DNA from: Sinomonas cellulolyticus
Lineage (GTDB): Bacteria > Actinomycetota > Actinomycetes > Actinomycetales > Micrococcaceae
Reading direction: 5' to 3'
DNA: 64,000 bases
NCBI RefSeq assembly: GCF_014656475.1
Contig: NZ_BNCM01000001.1
Span: 62,001-126,000 of the forward strand
Position numbers and translations under genes: made by a program. How positions within the stretch are numbered: the stretch's first letter is position 1; each line of letters opens with the position of its first letter. The notes below the pieces were generated by a model. It saw only the letters and a program-made list of their open reading frames with translations. It was not told the DNA's origin and did no database searches. Shown here piece after piece: positions 1 through 14,276 of this stretch.

Positions 1-50
1 AAGGTAGCCAGAGGGTTCGCGGGCATGCCGCGTGCTCGGGAGGAGGAACC

Positions 51-431
51 GTGTCCGGAGGGGACATTGCAGGGCTCATCGCCGCGGGCGTCTTCGCGGT
101 CCTCGTGGCACTTCTGGCCGTGCCGATCCTCAAGCTCGGCAAGGTCTTGGACGAGCTGCGCGGCTCGATCCGCACGCTTGCTGACGGTGCCACCCCGCTC
201 ATGGACGAAGTGACCATGACCGTCTCGACCACGCACGAGCAGCTCAAGAAGGTGGACGGCATCGCCGCCAACGTCTCCGACACCACCGCCAACGTCTCGG
301 CCCTCTCCTCCCTCGTAGCGGCCACGGTCGGCTCTCCGCTCGTGAAGGTCGCGGCGTTCTCCTACGGGGTGCGCTCGGCCTTCGCCCAGCAGCGCAAGGC
401 GACGCGCCCGTCCGGCCGGCGCAGCCGCTGA
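51..431 (+). CDS. DUF948-type small membrane protein
   Basis: A 126-residue protein with one N-terminal membrane segment (about residues 5-27), followed by a polar, Ala/Val/Thr-rich helical stretch and a basic C-terminus ending in RRSR. The layout fits the DUF948 family, whose molecular role is not known. The GTG start sits a few bases after GGAGGAGGAA, a very strong ribosome binding site. It lies just upstream of another small membrane protein and alaS, a common actinobacterial arrangement, and may be co-transcribed with them. The first 50 bases of the window hold only this gene's ribosome binding region; no upstream gene is visible. Family assignment is by overall pattern only. Confidence 0.8.
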   Translation: MSGGDIAGLIAAGVFAVLVALLAVPILKLGKVLDELRGSIRTLADGATPLMDEVTMTVSTTHEQLKKVDGIAANVSDTTANVSALSSLVAATVGSPLVKVAAFSYGVRSAFAQQRKATRPSGRRSR

Positions 432-477
432 GACGGCCCGTCGACAGCCACCCCACCAGAAGGGAAACCCCGAGATC

Positions 478-690
478 GTGAAGCGCATCGTGTGGCTCGG
501 CGTGGGCATCGCCGTTGGCGTCCTCGCCTACCAGCAGATCACCAAGGCCCGCTCCGCTCCGGCACCCGGGGGCATCAACCGCGCGGTCGCGTCGCTGGCG
601 GACACCGCAGCGCACTTCGCCCACGGAGTCCGCGAGGGCATGTCCGAGCGTGAGGCCGAGCTGCGCAAGGGGCTTGGTCTCACCGATTAG
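478..690 (+). CDS. Small membrane-anchored protein upstream of alaS
   Basis: A 70-residue protein starting with GTG about 10 bases after AAGGGA. Residues 1-19 form a membrane helix or uncleaved signal (KRIVWLGVGIAVGVLAY), followed by an amphipathic region and an acidic/basic C-terminus. Proteins of this size and position precede alaS in many Actinobacteria and are annotated as hypothetical. The function is unknown; the pairing with the DUF948 protein suggests a shared envelope role, which is inference only. Confidence 0.75.
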   Translation: MKRIVWLGVGIAVGVLAYQQITKARSAPAPGGINRAVASLADTAAHFAHGVREGMSEREAELRKGLGLTD

Positions 691-700
691 CGCCGGCGCC

Positions 701-706
701 TAGAAT
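701..706 (+). promoter_or_regulatory. Candidate -10 box for alaS
   Basis: TAGAAT, a close match to the sigma-70-type -10 consensus, lies 41 bases before the alaS start in the short gap after the previous gene. I cannot see a convincing -35 hexamer at normal spacing, so alaS may be transcribed both from here and by read-through. Confidence 0.4.
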
Positions 707-747
707 TGATGGAGCCCGCACACACAAGAAGGTTGAAGCACACGCAC

Positions 748-3438
748 ATGAAGTCCCACGAGATCACCCGGCGCTGGATCGACTACTTCGTCAGCAAGGG
801 GCACACCGCCGTGCCCTCGGCGTCGCTCGTCTCGCCGGATCCGTCGATCCTGTTCACGATCGCCGGCATGGTGCCGTTCATCCCCTACCTCACGGCGCGG
901 GAGGAGCCGCCCTTCCCGCGGGCCACGAGCGTGCAGAAGTGCATCCGGACGGCGGACATCGAGGAGGTCGGCAAGACGGCGCGCCACGGCACCTTCTTCC
1001 AGATGTGCGGCAACTTCTCCTTCGGCGACTACTTCAAGGAAGACGCGATCCGCTTCGCGTTCGAGCTCCTCACCATGAGTGTGGACGACGGCGGCTACGG
1101 CCTGCCCGCGGAGAAGCTGTGGGTGACGGTCTACGAGGACGACGACGAGGCCGCGAACCTGTGGCTCAAGCACACGTCCATCCCCGCCGAGCGCATCCAG
1201 CGCATGGGCAAGAGCGACAACTACTGGTCCACCGGCCAGCCAGGCCCCGCGGGCCCCTGCTCGGAGATCTACTACGACCGCGGCCCGGCCTACGGCCCCG
1301 AGGGTGGGCCGGCCGTGGACGATACGCGCTACATCGAGATCTGGAACCTCGTGTTCATGCAGTACCAGATCGAGAACGTGCGCTCGAAGGTCGATTTCGA
1401 CATCGTCGGCGAGCTACCGAAGAAGAACATCGACACGGGCCTCGGCATGGAGCGCCTCGCGATGATCCTCCAAGGCGTGGAGAACATGTACGAGACGGAC
1501 CAGGTCCGCCCCGTGATCGACAAGGCCGCCGAGCTCTCCGGCAAGGAGTACACCTCCGCGGAGACGCCGGAGGACCCGCACCACACCGACGACGTGCGCA
1601 TGCGCGTCGTGGCCGACCACGTCCGCAGCGCCCTCATGCTCATCACCGACGGCGTGACGCCCTCCAACGAGGGCCGCGGCTACGTGCTGCGCCGCCTCAT
1701 CCGCCGCGCGGTGCGCGCCATGCGCCTGCTGGGCGTCGAGAAGCCGGTCCTCCCGGCGCTCTTGCCCGCCTCCCGCGACGCCATGAAGGGCGTCTATCCG
1801 CAGGTCGAGAAGGACTTCGACAGGATCAGCCGCATCGCCTACGGCGAGGAGAAGGCATTCCTGCGCACGATCGCCGCCGGCACCGCGCGCCTCGACGAGG
1901 CCGTCAGCCACTCCAAGGCCGAAGGCCATCCGCTCTCCGGCGAGGAGGCCTTTACCCTACACGACACCTACGGCTTCCCGATCGACCTGACGCTGGAGAT
2001 GGCCGAGGAGGCGGGGGTCACCGTCGACGAGGCGGGCTTCCGCGCCCTCATGGAGGACCAGCGCCAGCGCGCCCGCAAGGACGCGAAGTCGAAGAAGTCC
2101 GGCCATGCGGACCTCACGCTCTTCCAGGAGCTCCACGCCGCCGGCGACACTGTGTTCACCGGCTACACCGAGCTCGAGGGGGAGTCCCGGATCCGCGGTC
2201 TCGTCTCTGCCGGAAGCCGTGTGGACCGTGCCTCCGCCGGCGAGGAGGTCGAGATCGTCCTCGAGGAGACCCCGTTCTACGCCGAGGCAGGCGGCCAGGC
2301 GGCCGACCGCGGCCTCATCTCCGGCGACGGCTTCCTCGTCGAGGTCCTGGACGTCCAGCGCCCCATCAAGGGCCTGTCCGTCCACAAGGCCGTGGTGCGC
2401 GAGGGTGAGCTGACGGCCGAGGCCCTCGTACGCACCGCCGTCGACCGGGAGCGGCGCCACGGCGGCGAGCAGGCCCACAGCGCGACGCACCTCGTGCACG
2501 CTGCCCTGCGCCAGATCCTCGGCCCGGAGGCCGTCCAGCGCGGCTCGTTCAACAAGGCCGGGTACCTCCGCTTCGACTTCGCCTGGGGCGAGCAGCTCTC
2601 GGGTGCGGCGAAGAGCGAGATCGAGGAGGTCGCGAACCTCGCGATCCGCGACAACTTCACCGTCAACACCTCCGAAATGCCGCTCGCCGAGGCCAAGGCC
2701 GCCGGTGCCATGGCCCTCTTCGGAGAGAACTACGGCTCCCGCGTGCGCGTCGTGGAGATCAACGGCCCCTGGTCGATGGAGCTCTGCGGCGGTACGCACG
2801 TGGACTCCACCGCCCTCATCGGCTCCCTCACCATGCTCGGCGAGCAGTCGGTCGGCTCCGGCAACCGCCGCGTCGAGGCGTACGTGGGCCTTGACGCGTT
2901 CCGCCACCAGGCCGCCGAGCGCGCCCTCGTGTCCGAGCTGAGCGAGATGTTCAAGGTTCCCTCGACCCAGCTGACCGAACGGATCTCGAGCACCCTGGAG
3001 AAGCTCAAGACGGCTGAGAAGGAGCTCGAGCGCCTCCGCAAGGAGAAGCTCGCGGCCTCCGCCGCCGCTCTCGTGGGCACCGCGAAGGACGTCGCGGGCG
3101 TCCGCCTCATCACGCACGACGCCGGGCAGCTCGGCTCCGCGGACGAGCTCCGCGCCCTCGCGCTCGACCTCCGTGGGCGGCTGGGCGATGGAGACGGGGC
3201 GCCTGCTGCGACGGTCGCGGTTGCCGGCGTGGCCAAGGGCCGTCCCGCAGTCCTCGTGGCGACGAACTCCGCAGCCCGCCAGGCCGGGGTCAAGGCGGGT
3301 GCGCTCGTGCGCACCGCTGCCGGCATCCTCGGCGGTGGAGGCGGTGGCAAGGACGACGTCGCGCAGGGCGGCGGCACGGATCCGGCGAAGATCGTCGAAG
3401 CCCTGGGGGCGATCGCGACCGCTGTCGCGCAGCGCTGA
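748..3438 (+). CDS. alaS: Alanyl-tRNA synthetase
   Basis: Charges tRNA-Ala with alanine and edits mischarged Ser/Gly in the cytoplasm. The 896-residue length is normal for the family. The class II catalytic domain is N-terminal and starts with the typical SHEITRRWIDYF segment; a GQPGPAGPCSEIYYD motif lies near residue 162. The editing domain carries the zinc-binding pair HSATHLVH (from residue 577) and CGGTH (C680). The C-Ala domain ends with a glycine-rich GGGGGGKDD segment. An in-frame ATG at 706 would add 14 residues with no family counterpart, so the ATG at 748 is preferred. ruvX and mltG follow closely, the usual actinobacterial order. Confidence 0.97.
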   Translation: MKSHEITRRWIDYFVSKGHTAVPSASLVSPDPSILFTIAGMVPFIPYLTAREEPPFPRATSVQKCIRTADIEEVGKTARHGTFFQMCGNFSFGDYFKEDAIRFAFELLTMSVDDGGYGLPAEKLWVTVYEDDDEAANLWLKHTSIPAERIQRMGKSDNYWSTGQPGPAGPCSEIYYDRGPAYGPEGGPAVDDTRYIEIWNLVFMQYQIENVRSKVDFDIVGELPKKNIDTGLGMERLAMILQGVENMYETDQVRPVIDKAAELSGKEYTSAETPEDPHHTDDVRMRVVADHVRSALMLITDGVTPSNEGRGYVLRRLIRRAVRAMRLLGVEKPVLPALLPASRDAMKGVYPQVEKDFDRISRIAYGEEKAFLRTIAAGTARLDEAVSHSKAEGHPLSGEEAFTLHDTYGFPIDLTLEMAEEAGVTVDEAGFRALMEDQRQRARKDAKSKKSGHADLTLFQELHAAGDTVFTGYTELEGESRIRGLVSAGSRVDRASAGEEVEIVLEETPFYAEAGGQAADRGLISGDGFLVEVLDVQRPIKGLSVHKAVVREGELTAEALVRTAVDRERRHGGEQAHSATHLVHAALRQILGPEAVQRGSFNKAGYLRFDFAWGEQLSGAAKSEIEEVANLAIRDNFTVNTSEMPLAEAKAAGAMALFGENYGSRVRVVEINGPWSMELCGGTHVDSTALIGSLTMLGEQSVGSGNRRVEAYVGLDAFRHQAAERALVSELSEMFKVPSTQLTERISSTLEKLKTAEKELERLRKEKLAASAAALVGTAKDVAGVRLITHDAGQLGSADELRALALDLRGRLGDGDGAPAATVAVAGVAKGRPAVLVATNSAARQAGVKAGALVRTAAGILGGGGGGKDDVAQGGGTDPAKIVEALGAIATAVAQR

Positions 3439-3450
3439 CCGGAGCCGCCT

Positions 3451-4002
3451 ATGACTTCCCACGATCTGTCAGGACGTCCCTTCCCCCGGGGCGTCAGGCT
3501 TGCTGTTGACGTCGGTTCGGTCCGCGTCGGCGTCGCAGTGTGCGACGCCGACGGGATCCTCCCCACTCCCGTGAAGACGCTGGCACGCGACCCCAAGCGG
3601 AACAGTGACATCAAAGTGCTCGTCCGCGAGGCCGCGGAGCGCGGCGCTGTCGAAATCTACGTTGGCCTGCCGCGGACCCTTGCAGGCCGAGAGGCCGAGT
3701 CCGCCGCGATGGCGAGGTCGTTCGCCGAACTGCTCGCCGCCCAGCTGGCCGCGGCGAGCCTCGCCTGCCCGGTCAGGCTCGTGGACGAGCGGTTCACGAC
3801 CGTCGAGGCGCACCGGCACCTCCGGGCGGCTGGCATGGACTCGCGCGAGCATCGTAGAGTGGTGGACCAAATGGCCGCAGTCGGGATCCTCACCCATGCA
3901 CTGGACCTCATCCGCGGCCGTGGTGAGGCGGGGGCACTGGTAGAGGCCCCCAACCTGCGGAGTGGGGAAATCCGTAGCGACGACTCGGATGTGAGAGGCT
4001 AG
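3451..4002 (+). CDS. ruvX: Holliday junction resolvase-like RuvX (YqgF)
   Basis: A 183-residue RNase H-fold protein of the YqgF/RuvX family, which acts on nucleic acids and is linked to 16S rRNA 5'-end maturation and junction resolution. The first catalytic aspartate is D20 in AVDVGSVRVGVA. The YVGLPRTLAGRE and LVDERFTTVEA motifs follow, and an aspartate in VDQMAAVGIL completes the site. The C-terminus is about 25 residues longer than minimal family members. It starts 12 bases after alaS and ends 5 bases before mltG, so the three genes are probably co-transcribed. Confidence 0.95.
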   Translation: MTSHDLSGRPFPRGVRLAVDVGSVRVGVAVCDADGILPTPVKTLARDPKRNSDIKVLVREAAERGAVEIYVGLPRTLAGREAESAAMARSFAELLAAQLAAASLACPVRLVDERFTTVEAHRHLRAAGMDSREHRRVVDQMAAVGILTHALDLIRGRGEAGALVEAPNLRSGEIRSDDSDVRG

Positions 4003-4007
4003 CGACG

Positions 4008-5957
4008 ATGGACCCCCAGGACACCACGACCCCGGCCGTGCCTGACCGGCCCCTGACGCGCCGCGAGCTGCGCGAGCGCGAGCGTGCCCAGCAAGAGGCC
4101 GCCCAGCGACTGCTCACCCCCCAGCGCCGCGCAGATGCCGCCCCTGCCTCGGGGTTCCCGCGCCCCGCCGTATCCCCGCAGAGCGAGCGCGCGGCCACTC
4201 CGACGGCCACAGCCTCGGCCACGGCTCCCGGTCTCACCGGCCCCGATGCCCCGCGTCCTGGCGGCGGGGAGTCCCACACGCACGGGCGGCGGCGCGCACG
4301 GACGCCGGAGCCACTCGTCCCGAGCGCCGTCCCAGCGACCTCGGCCGCAATGGGCTGGGGGTCCTACCCGCCGTCCTCGGGGCCCGCCGCCTCCTACGCG
4401 ACGGCGTACGCGCCGCCGTCCCCGGTGATGGTCCCGGATGCCGGCGCCCCCTCTGTCCTCCCTTCACCGGTTCCCGCCCGGCGTACCTCTCTCGATGTGG
4501 CGCCCCCGATGCCGGAGGCTGAGCCGCAGAGCGCCCCCGCGCCGTCGGCCGCTCCTGTGGCAGGGACCGGTTTCTCCGACGCCGCGCCCGCGACCGCCTA
4601 CCTTCCCGCCGTGACCGAGGACGCCCCGATCCGCCGGAACGTCTTTCCCGCGGCGGCCCACGCGCTCAGCACGGCGGCGCCGACGGAGCAGGCGCAGCCT
4701 GCACACCACTGGGGACTCGCCGACGCGCACATCGCGGACGACCTGGTCGACGAGGGCCTGAACCACGCGCACTACGACGACTACCACCACGCCGAGTTCG
4801 AGCACGGGACCCACGGCGCACATGCGTTCGTGCCAGAAGCTGACCACCATCCGTTCGACGACGTGCACGGCGTCTTCGGAGAGCCCGTCGTCGCCAAGAA
4901 GCGGAAGTCCCGTCGCGCGCGCGTTGTCATCGGCCTGGCCCTCGCGCTCGCGCTGTTCATCGGCGCCTCGCTGATCGGCGTCGAGTTCCTCAAGCCGATC
5001 CTCGGCATCGACAAGGTCAAGGACTTCCCCGGTCCCGGGAGCGGCACTGTCACGGTGACCGTGCAGCCGGGGTCCGGGGCAGCGGCGGTCGCGAGCAGCC
5101 TTGAGAAGCAGGATGTCGTGGCCGACGCGGGGACGTTCCTGAAGGCCTTCGCTGCCGCCGGCGGCAGTCTCCACCCGGGCGACTACACCTTCAAGAAGGA
5201 GATGAAGTCCTCGGACGCGGCACAGATCCTCGTCGGGAGCTCCAACGACAAGGTCATCTACCTGGCCCTCAGTGCGGGCATGCGCGTAGGCGAGTCCCTC
5301 GATGCCATCGCCAAGGCTGCCAGCGTGGACCGCAAGGACCTCGACGCGCTCAACTCGAAGCCTGCCGACTTCGGGCTCCCGGCCAAGGCGAAGAACCTCG
5401 AGGGCTATCTCGCCCCCGGCGAGTACAGGTTCCCGGTCGGGACCTCGGCGAAGGACATCCTCACGAAGCTCGTCACCACCACTCTGGACAAGCTCAAGGC
5501 GGACGGGATCACCGATCCCGCCAAGCAGTACGACGTCCTGACGGTCGCCAGCATCGTCCAGGCCGAGGGCGGACGCGCGGACTACGGCAACGTGGCCGGC
5601 GCGATCTACAACCGCCTGAAGCCGAACACGGAGACCAACGGCTATATCCAGTCCGATGCCACCGTGACCTACGGGCTCGGGAAGAAGAGCTACCACATCA
5701 CCGAGGATGAGAAGGCGGACAAGAGCAACCCGTACAACACGTACGCCAACCCGGGCCTCCCCGCAGGTCCCATCGGATCGCCGGGCGCATCGGCGATCGA
5801 CGCCGCCGCGAAGCCGACTCCCAACGACTACCTCTACTGGGTGACGGTGAACCTCGACACGGGTGAGACCAAGTTCTCCAAGACCTACGCAGAGCATCAG
5901 GTCTACGCCCAGCAGTACAACCAGTGGTGCCAGTCGAACCCCGGGAAGTGCCAGTGA
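4008..5957 (+). CDS. mltG: Endolytic murein transglycosylase MltG
   Basis: Cleaves nascent glycan strands in the inner cell-wall zone and is thought to set strand length. The 649 residues are: a long Pro/Ala-rich, low-complexity cytoplasmic N-terminus (1-230); a histidine- and acid-rich patch (about 232-287, 13 His); a basic KKRKSRRAR stop; one membrane helix (about 305-325); and an extracytoplasmic YceG-like domain. The catalytic glutamate is E520 in ASIVQAEGG, followed by AGAIYNRL. E. coli MltG is about 340 residues, so the extra 300 here are cytoplasmic tail, which is common in Actinobacteria though the His patch is notable. The stop overlaps the aroE start. Confidence 0.93.
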   Translation: MDPQDTTTPAVPDRPLTRRELRERERAQQEAAQRLLTPQRRADAAPASGFPRPAVSPQSERAATPTATASATAPGLTGPDAPRPGGGESHTHGRRRARTPEPLVPSAVPATSAAMGWGSYPPSSGPAASYATAYAPPSPVMVPDAGAPSVLPSPVPARRTSLDVAPPMPEAEPQSAPAPSAAPVAGTGFSDAAPATAYLPAVTEDAPIRRNVFPAAAHALSTAAPTEQAQPAHHWGLADAHIADDLVDEGLNHAHYDDYHHAEFEHGTHGAHAFVPEADHHPFDDVHGVFGEPVVAKKRKSRRARVVIGLALALALFIGASLIGVEFLKPILGIDKVKDFPGPGSGTVTVTVQPGSGAAAVASSLEKQDVVADAGTFLKAFAAAGGSLHPGDYTFKKEMKSSDAAQILVGSSNDKVIYLALSAGMRVGESLDAIAKAASVDRKDLDALNSKPADFGLPAKAKNLEGYLAPGEYRFPVGTSAKDILTKLVTTTLDKLKADGITDPAKQYDVLTVASIVQAEGGRADYGNVAGAIYNRLKPNTETNGYIQSDATVTYGLGKKSYHITEDEKADKSNPYNTYANPGLPAGPIGSPGASAIDAAAKPTPNDYLYWVTVNLDTGETKFSKTYAEHQVYAQQYNQWCQSNPGKCQ

Positions 5958-6826
5958 CTCGGCCTCGCGCCGCCGTCCTGGGCCATCCGATCAGCCACTC
6001 GAAGTCCCCGGCGCTGCACCGCGCGGCCTACGCGCTCCTGGGCGTCGACATGGACTACGGCGCGTTCGACCTCACCGAGGAGCAGCTGCCGGAGTTCGCC
6101 GACCGTGTGCGTACTGAGCCGGGCTGGCGCGGCTTCTCGGTCACCATGCCGCTCAAGGCGGCCTTCGTGCCGCTCATGGACCGGGTTGAAGGCCTTGCGG
6201 CGCAGCTCGGCGCGCTCAACACGGTAGTCGTGTCTGAAGGGCCGGACGGCGTGGCTCTGAGCGGCCACAACACGGACGTGGCCGGGATCACCGAGGCCTT
6301 CCGGCAAGCCGGACTGGATCGTGTTGTCGATCCGGTGGTCATCGGGGCCGGCAATACGGCCCTCGCGGCCGTCGCCGCGCTCCAGCGCCTCGGCGCGGCA
6401 CGGATCGAGTTCCTCGTCCGCAACGCCTCCCGCGCCGGAGAAGCCGCAGCCCTCGCCGAGCGGTTCGGGCTCGCGGTCACGGTCACCCCACTCGCCGGCG
6501 CGGCTCGACGCCTGGCCTCCGCCGACGCCGTCGTGAGCACCCTTCCGCCGCACGCAGCGGATGGCGTCGCCGAGGAGCTCGCGCGCTGTGCTCCCGCGCA
6601 CGACGGCGCGCGGCAGGTACTGCTCGACGTCGCCTATGATCCGTGGCCCAGCCGGCTGGCGTCGGCGTGGGAGGCCCGCGGTGGGACTGTGCTCCATGGG
6701 CTTGAGATGCTCGTGTACCAGGCCGTGGAGCAGATCGTGCTGTTCACCGGGCGCGAGGATGCGCGCTCCCGGGACGTCATAGATGTGATGTGCGACTCAG
6801 TGGGCATACCCCGGCGCGCGGCCTGA
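5954..6826 (+). CDS. aroE: Shikimate dehydrogenase
   Basis: Reduces 3-dehydroshikimate to shikimate with NADPH, a step toward chorismate. The 290 residues begin with [16 protein letters not shown], whose two serines bind shikimate. The catalytic lysine is in VTMPLKAAF and the aspartate partner in GHNTDVAG. The nucleotide-binding domain has [14 protein letters not shown] chose the GTG at 5954 because it overlaps the mltG stop as GTGA and gives the family N-terminus; a longer in-frame start at 5924 lies inside mltG. Three further shikimate genes follow. Confidence 0.95.
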   Translation: MTRPRAAVLGHPISHSKSPALHRAAYALLGVDMDYGAFDLTEEQLPEFADRVRTEPGWRGFSVTMPLKAAFVPLMDRVEGLAAQLGALNTVVVSEGPDGVALSGHNTDVAGITEAFRQAGLDRVVDPVVIGAGNTALAAVAALQRLGAARIEFLVRNASRAGEAAALAERFGLAVTVTPLAGAARRLASADAVVSTLPPHAADGVAEELARCAPAHDGARQVLLDVAYDPWPSRLASAWEARGGTVLHGLEMLVYQAVEQIVLFTGREDARSRDVIDVMCDSVGIPRRAA

Positions 6827-6852
6827 CGGGCCATCGTGGCAGGATGGATGTC

Positions 6853-10218
<3,366 letters not shown>

Positions 10219-10227
10219 CGGCCGGGG

Positions 10228-10272
10228 TCTTCTGCTCCGGTTAGAATGGTCTGCGGATTTCTGAGCAGAAGA
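10228..10272 (+). promoter_or_regulatory. efp promoter region with flanking inverted repeat
   Basis: A -10-like TAGAAT is at 10242-10247, 44 bases before efp. It is bracketed by a perfect 9-bp inverted repeat: TCTTCTGCT at 10228-10236 and AGCAGAAGA at 10264-10272. The left arm lies upstream of the -10 and so would not be in the transcript, which makes an RNA hairpin unlikely. It could be an operator or chance. Confidence 0.35.
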
Positions 10273-10291
10273 AAAGACGAGAGGCGCTTTC

Positions 10292-10855
10292 GTGGCAACC
10301 ACCAACGACATCAAGAACGGCACCGTGCTGAACCTGGACGGCCAGCTCTGGAACGTTATCGAGTTCCAGCACGTCAAGCCGGGCAAGGGCGGCGCCTTCG
10401 TCCGCACCAAGCTGCGCAACGTCCTCTCGGGCAAGGTGGTCGACCGCACATTCAATGCGGGCACCAAGATCGACACGGCAACGGTCGACCGCCGCGACTT
10501 CCAGTACCTGTACAAGGATGGCGCGGACTTCGTCTTCATGGACACCGACACGTACGACCAGATCACCGTGACCAATGAGACGGTCGGGGACGCGGCCAAC
10601 TTCATGCTCGAGAACCAGACGGTCCTCATCGCCCTCCACGACGGCAGCCCGCTGTACGTCGAGCTCCCGCCGAGCGTTGTCATGGAGATCACCTACACCG
10701 AGCCCGGCCTCCAGGGCGACCGTTCCTCGGCCGGGACGAAGCCCGCGACCATCGAGACGGGCTACGAGATCCAGGTCCCGCTCTTCCTCGAGACCGGCAC
10801 GAAGGTCAAGGTGGACACGCGCGATGGCAGCTACCTGGGTCGAGTCAACGACTAG
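10292..10855 (+). CDS. efp: Translation elongation factor P
   Basis: Relieves ribosome stalling at consecutive prolines. The 187 residues form the usual KOW-like N-terminal domain and two OB domains. The tip loop that enters the peptidyl-transferase centre is PGKGGAF with K32, the residue modified in some bacteria; no modification enzyme gene is visible here. The C-terminus [13 protein letters not shown] is typical. GTG start; its stop shares one base with the nusB start. Confidence 0.97.
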   Translation: MATTNDIKNGTVLNLDGQLWNVIEFQHVKPGKGGAFVRTKLRNVLSGKVVDRTFNAGTKIDTATVDRRDFQYLYKDGADFVFMDTDTYDQITVTNETVGDAANFMLENQTVLIALHDGSPLYVELPPSVVMEITYTEPGLQGDRSSAGTKPATIETGYEIQVPLFLETGTKVKVDTRDGSYLGRVND

Positions 10856-11265
10856 TGAGCGCCCGCGGCAAGGCCCGTGCAAGGGCCCTCGACATCCTCT
10901 TTGAGGCGGAGCAGCGCTCCGTCCCCGCCACAGACGCCATCCAAGGGCGCCGGGACCGGACCGAGCAGGTCATCAACCCGTACACCGTCCAGATTGTGGA
11001 CGGTGTGACGGCCAAGCAGGCGCAGATCGACGAGATCCTGCGCACCTATGCCCAGGGCTGGACGCTCGAGCGGATGCCCGCCGTCGACCGCATCATCCTG
11101 CGCATCGGCACGTGGGAGCTGCTGTACAACGATGAGGTGCCGGATGGTGTAGCGGTCAGCGAGGCGGTTTCGCTGGCCCGGACCATGTCCACAGACGAGT
11201 CGCCTTCGTTCGTCAACGGGCTCCTGGGCCGCCTCCAAGAGCTCAAGCCGACCCTGCTCGCCTGA
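10855..11265 (+). CDS. nusB: Transcription antitermination factor NusB
   Basis: Binds NusE (S10) and boxA RNA for rRNA antitermination. The 136-residue all-helical protein begins SARGKARARALDILFEAEQR, the RNA-binding face, and ends with the conserved DESPSFVNGLLGRL motif. The GTG start overlaps the efp stop by one base. The efp-nusB pairing is standard in Actinobacteria. A strong terminator follows about 65 bases later. Confidence 0.96.
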   Translation: MSARGKARARALDILFEAEQRSVPATDAIQGRRDRTEQVINPYTVQIVDGVTAKQAQIDEILRTYAQGWTLERMPAVDRIILRIGTWELLYNDEVPDGVAVSEAVSLARTMSTDESPSFVNGLLGRLQELKPTLLA

Positions 11266-11330
11266 CGCGTCATCCCTGTGGTTCCGATGCCGCAGGATGC
11301 TGACGCCAGAGCGGCACACTGCGCCCGGAA

Positions 11331-11361
11331 CCGAGGGACCCCGCATTGCGGGGTCCCTCGG
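11331..11361. terminator. Bidirectional terminator between nusB and prsW-like gene
   Basis: A perfect 14-bp stem (CCGAGGGACCCCGC and its complement) with a 3-base ATT loop lies between two convergent genes. There is no real T-tract, which is usual for high-GC actinobacterial terminators. Confidence 0.85.
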
Positions 11362-11388
11362 TCGTCTCAGAGGGTGCGGCGCGTCGTC

Positions 11389-12546
11389 TCAGGACTGCAG
11401 GCCCAGGTGCGGAATCCCGAGTACCGCCGACCGGTGGCGTCCGGTCCGTTCGAGAAGGTCCCGCTCGGCCTCCGCGTAGCCGCGGACCTCGCGGCCGCTG
11501 AGCACCCGCTGCCGCACGGCGGCGAGATCGGTGGCGCTGCGGATGAACGCGCGCATCTCGTGCCGGCGGCCCCGCGCGGCGGCCCACCTCAGGCCGGCGG
11601 AGCGTCCCCGCGGGGTGGCGAGCATGTCCACCTCGAGCGGCGTGAACCAGCCCGCCCGGGCATACTCGAGGAGCGTGGTCCGAGTGAGGCGTGCCTCCGC
11701 ACGTCTCAAGAAGTAAACGCCCAGGACTGCCGCGCCGAACAGGGGAATCTGGACCAGGACGTAGAGCAGGAAGAAGTCCTCGCCGGCGCTGTTCCAGAGC
11801 GCGTGAAGGAGCATGGCAGGCACAAGGCCTGCTGCGAACGTGCCCATCACGAGGCCGGGGCTCCAGCGACGCGCCGCGAGCCCCACGATCAGGCCCAGAG
11901 TTCCCGTGAACATCGCGTGGGCGAACGGAGAGAGGACCCCGCGCATCGTGAAGATCAGGGCCAGTGAGGCGGCCGACCCGGCGCTGTCCGCATACAGCCG
12001 CCCGAAGTACAGGATGTTCTCGGTGAAGGCGAACCCGGCAGCGACCGTCATCCCGTAGACGATCCCGTCCACGGGTCCGTCGACGAATCGGCGCGCGGCC
12101 AGCATGAGGATCAGCAGGCCCAGGCCTTTGGAAACCTCCTCAACGACAGGGGCTTCCACCGTCGCGAGGAACTCGAGGGTCTGCGCTTCCGTTGCGTCGC
12201 GCGGGCCGAACCGGGCGAGGAAGAGGGGCTGGACGAGCGTCGTCGCCGCGACCGCCACCACCGCTCCCCACCCCAGGGCGAGGGCCAGGAGCCTGCGCGG
12301 CTCCGGCTCCCACCGGTCGACCACGTGGACGCCGAGGAGCACCAGGCTGAGGGGAAAGAGGGAGAGCAGGAAGCCGACGAGGAGTCCGGCGCTTCCGGTG
12401 GCACGGAGCAGGAGGGGCACGACGACGGCGAGGCCCGCCAGGAGGGCCCCGGCGCCCGCGGCGACGAGCGCGACCAGACTGAACCGCATGCCCGTCCGGC
12501 GGGGCGCAGGAACCACGACGGGCATCTGCGGAGGCGGGGCGCTCAT
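11389..12546 (-). CDS. PrsW-family intramembrane metalloprotease
   Basis: A 385-residue membrane protein with about eight hydrophobic segments. The PrsW/CPBP-like catalytic motifs are visible: EE at 136-137 with K140 (VEEVSKGLG), E176 in FAFTENILYF, a conserved histidine in SPFAHAMFTG and a later HALWN. In Bacillus, PrsW cleaves an anti-sigma factor. In Actinobacteria such proteins are widespread and mostly uncharacterised; no sigma or anti-sigma gene lies beside this one. It is convergent with nusB and divergent from pyrR. The C-terminal 100 residues are soluble and basic. Confidence 0.85.
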   Translation of the reverse strand: MSAPPPQMPVVVPAPRRTGMRFSLVALVAAGAGALLAGLAVVVPLLLRATGSAGLLVGFLLSLFPLSLVLLGVHVVDRWEPEPRRLLALALGWGAVVAVAATTLVQPLFLARFGPRDATEAQTLEFLATVEAPVVEEVSKGLGLLILMLAARRFVDGPVDGIVYGMTVAAGFAFTENILYFGRLYADSAGSAASLALIFTMRGVLSPFAHAMFTGTLGLIVGLAARRWSPGLVMGTFAAGLVPAMLLHALWNSAGEDFFLLYVLVQIPLFGAAVLGVYFLRRAEARLTRTTLLEYARAGWFTPLEVDMLATPRGRSAGLRWAAARGRRHEMRAFIRSATDLAAVRQRVLSGREVRGYAEAERDLLERTGRHRSAVLGIPHLGLQS

Positions 12547-12591
12547 AGCTCAAGGCTAGCGGGCGGCCCGGGCGGTCCTGCGGCCGTGTGA

Positions 12592-12597
12592 TAGCGT
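12592..12597 (+). promoter_or_regulatory. Candidate -10 box of the pyr operon
   Basis: TAGCGT lies 57 bases before the chosen pyrR start in the divergent gap with the PrsW-like gene. It would place the PyrR-binding hairpin 20-30 bases into the transcript. No clear -35 is visible. Confidence 0.35.
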
Positions 12598-12621
12598 GGA
12601 ACGACAGTTTTCCTCATTTAA

Positions 12622-14272
<1,651 letters not shown>

Positions 14273-14276
<4 letters not shown>

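Noticed and set aside
1957..3462. A 501-codon open frame antisense to alaS
   Set aside because: Shadow of alaS in a GC-rich genome; no ribosome binding site and no family resemblance.
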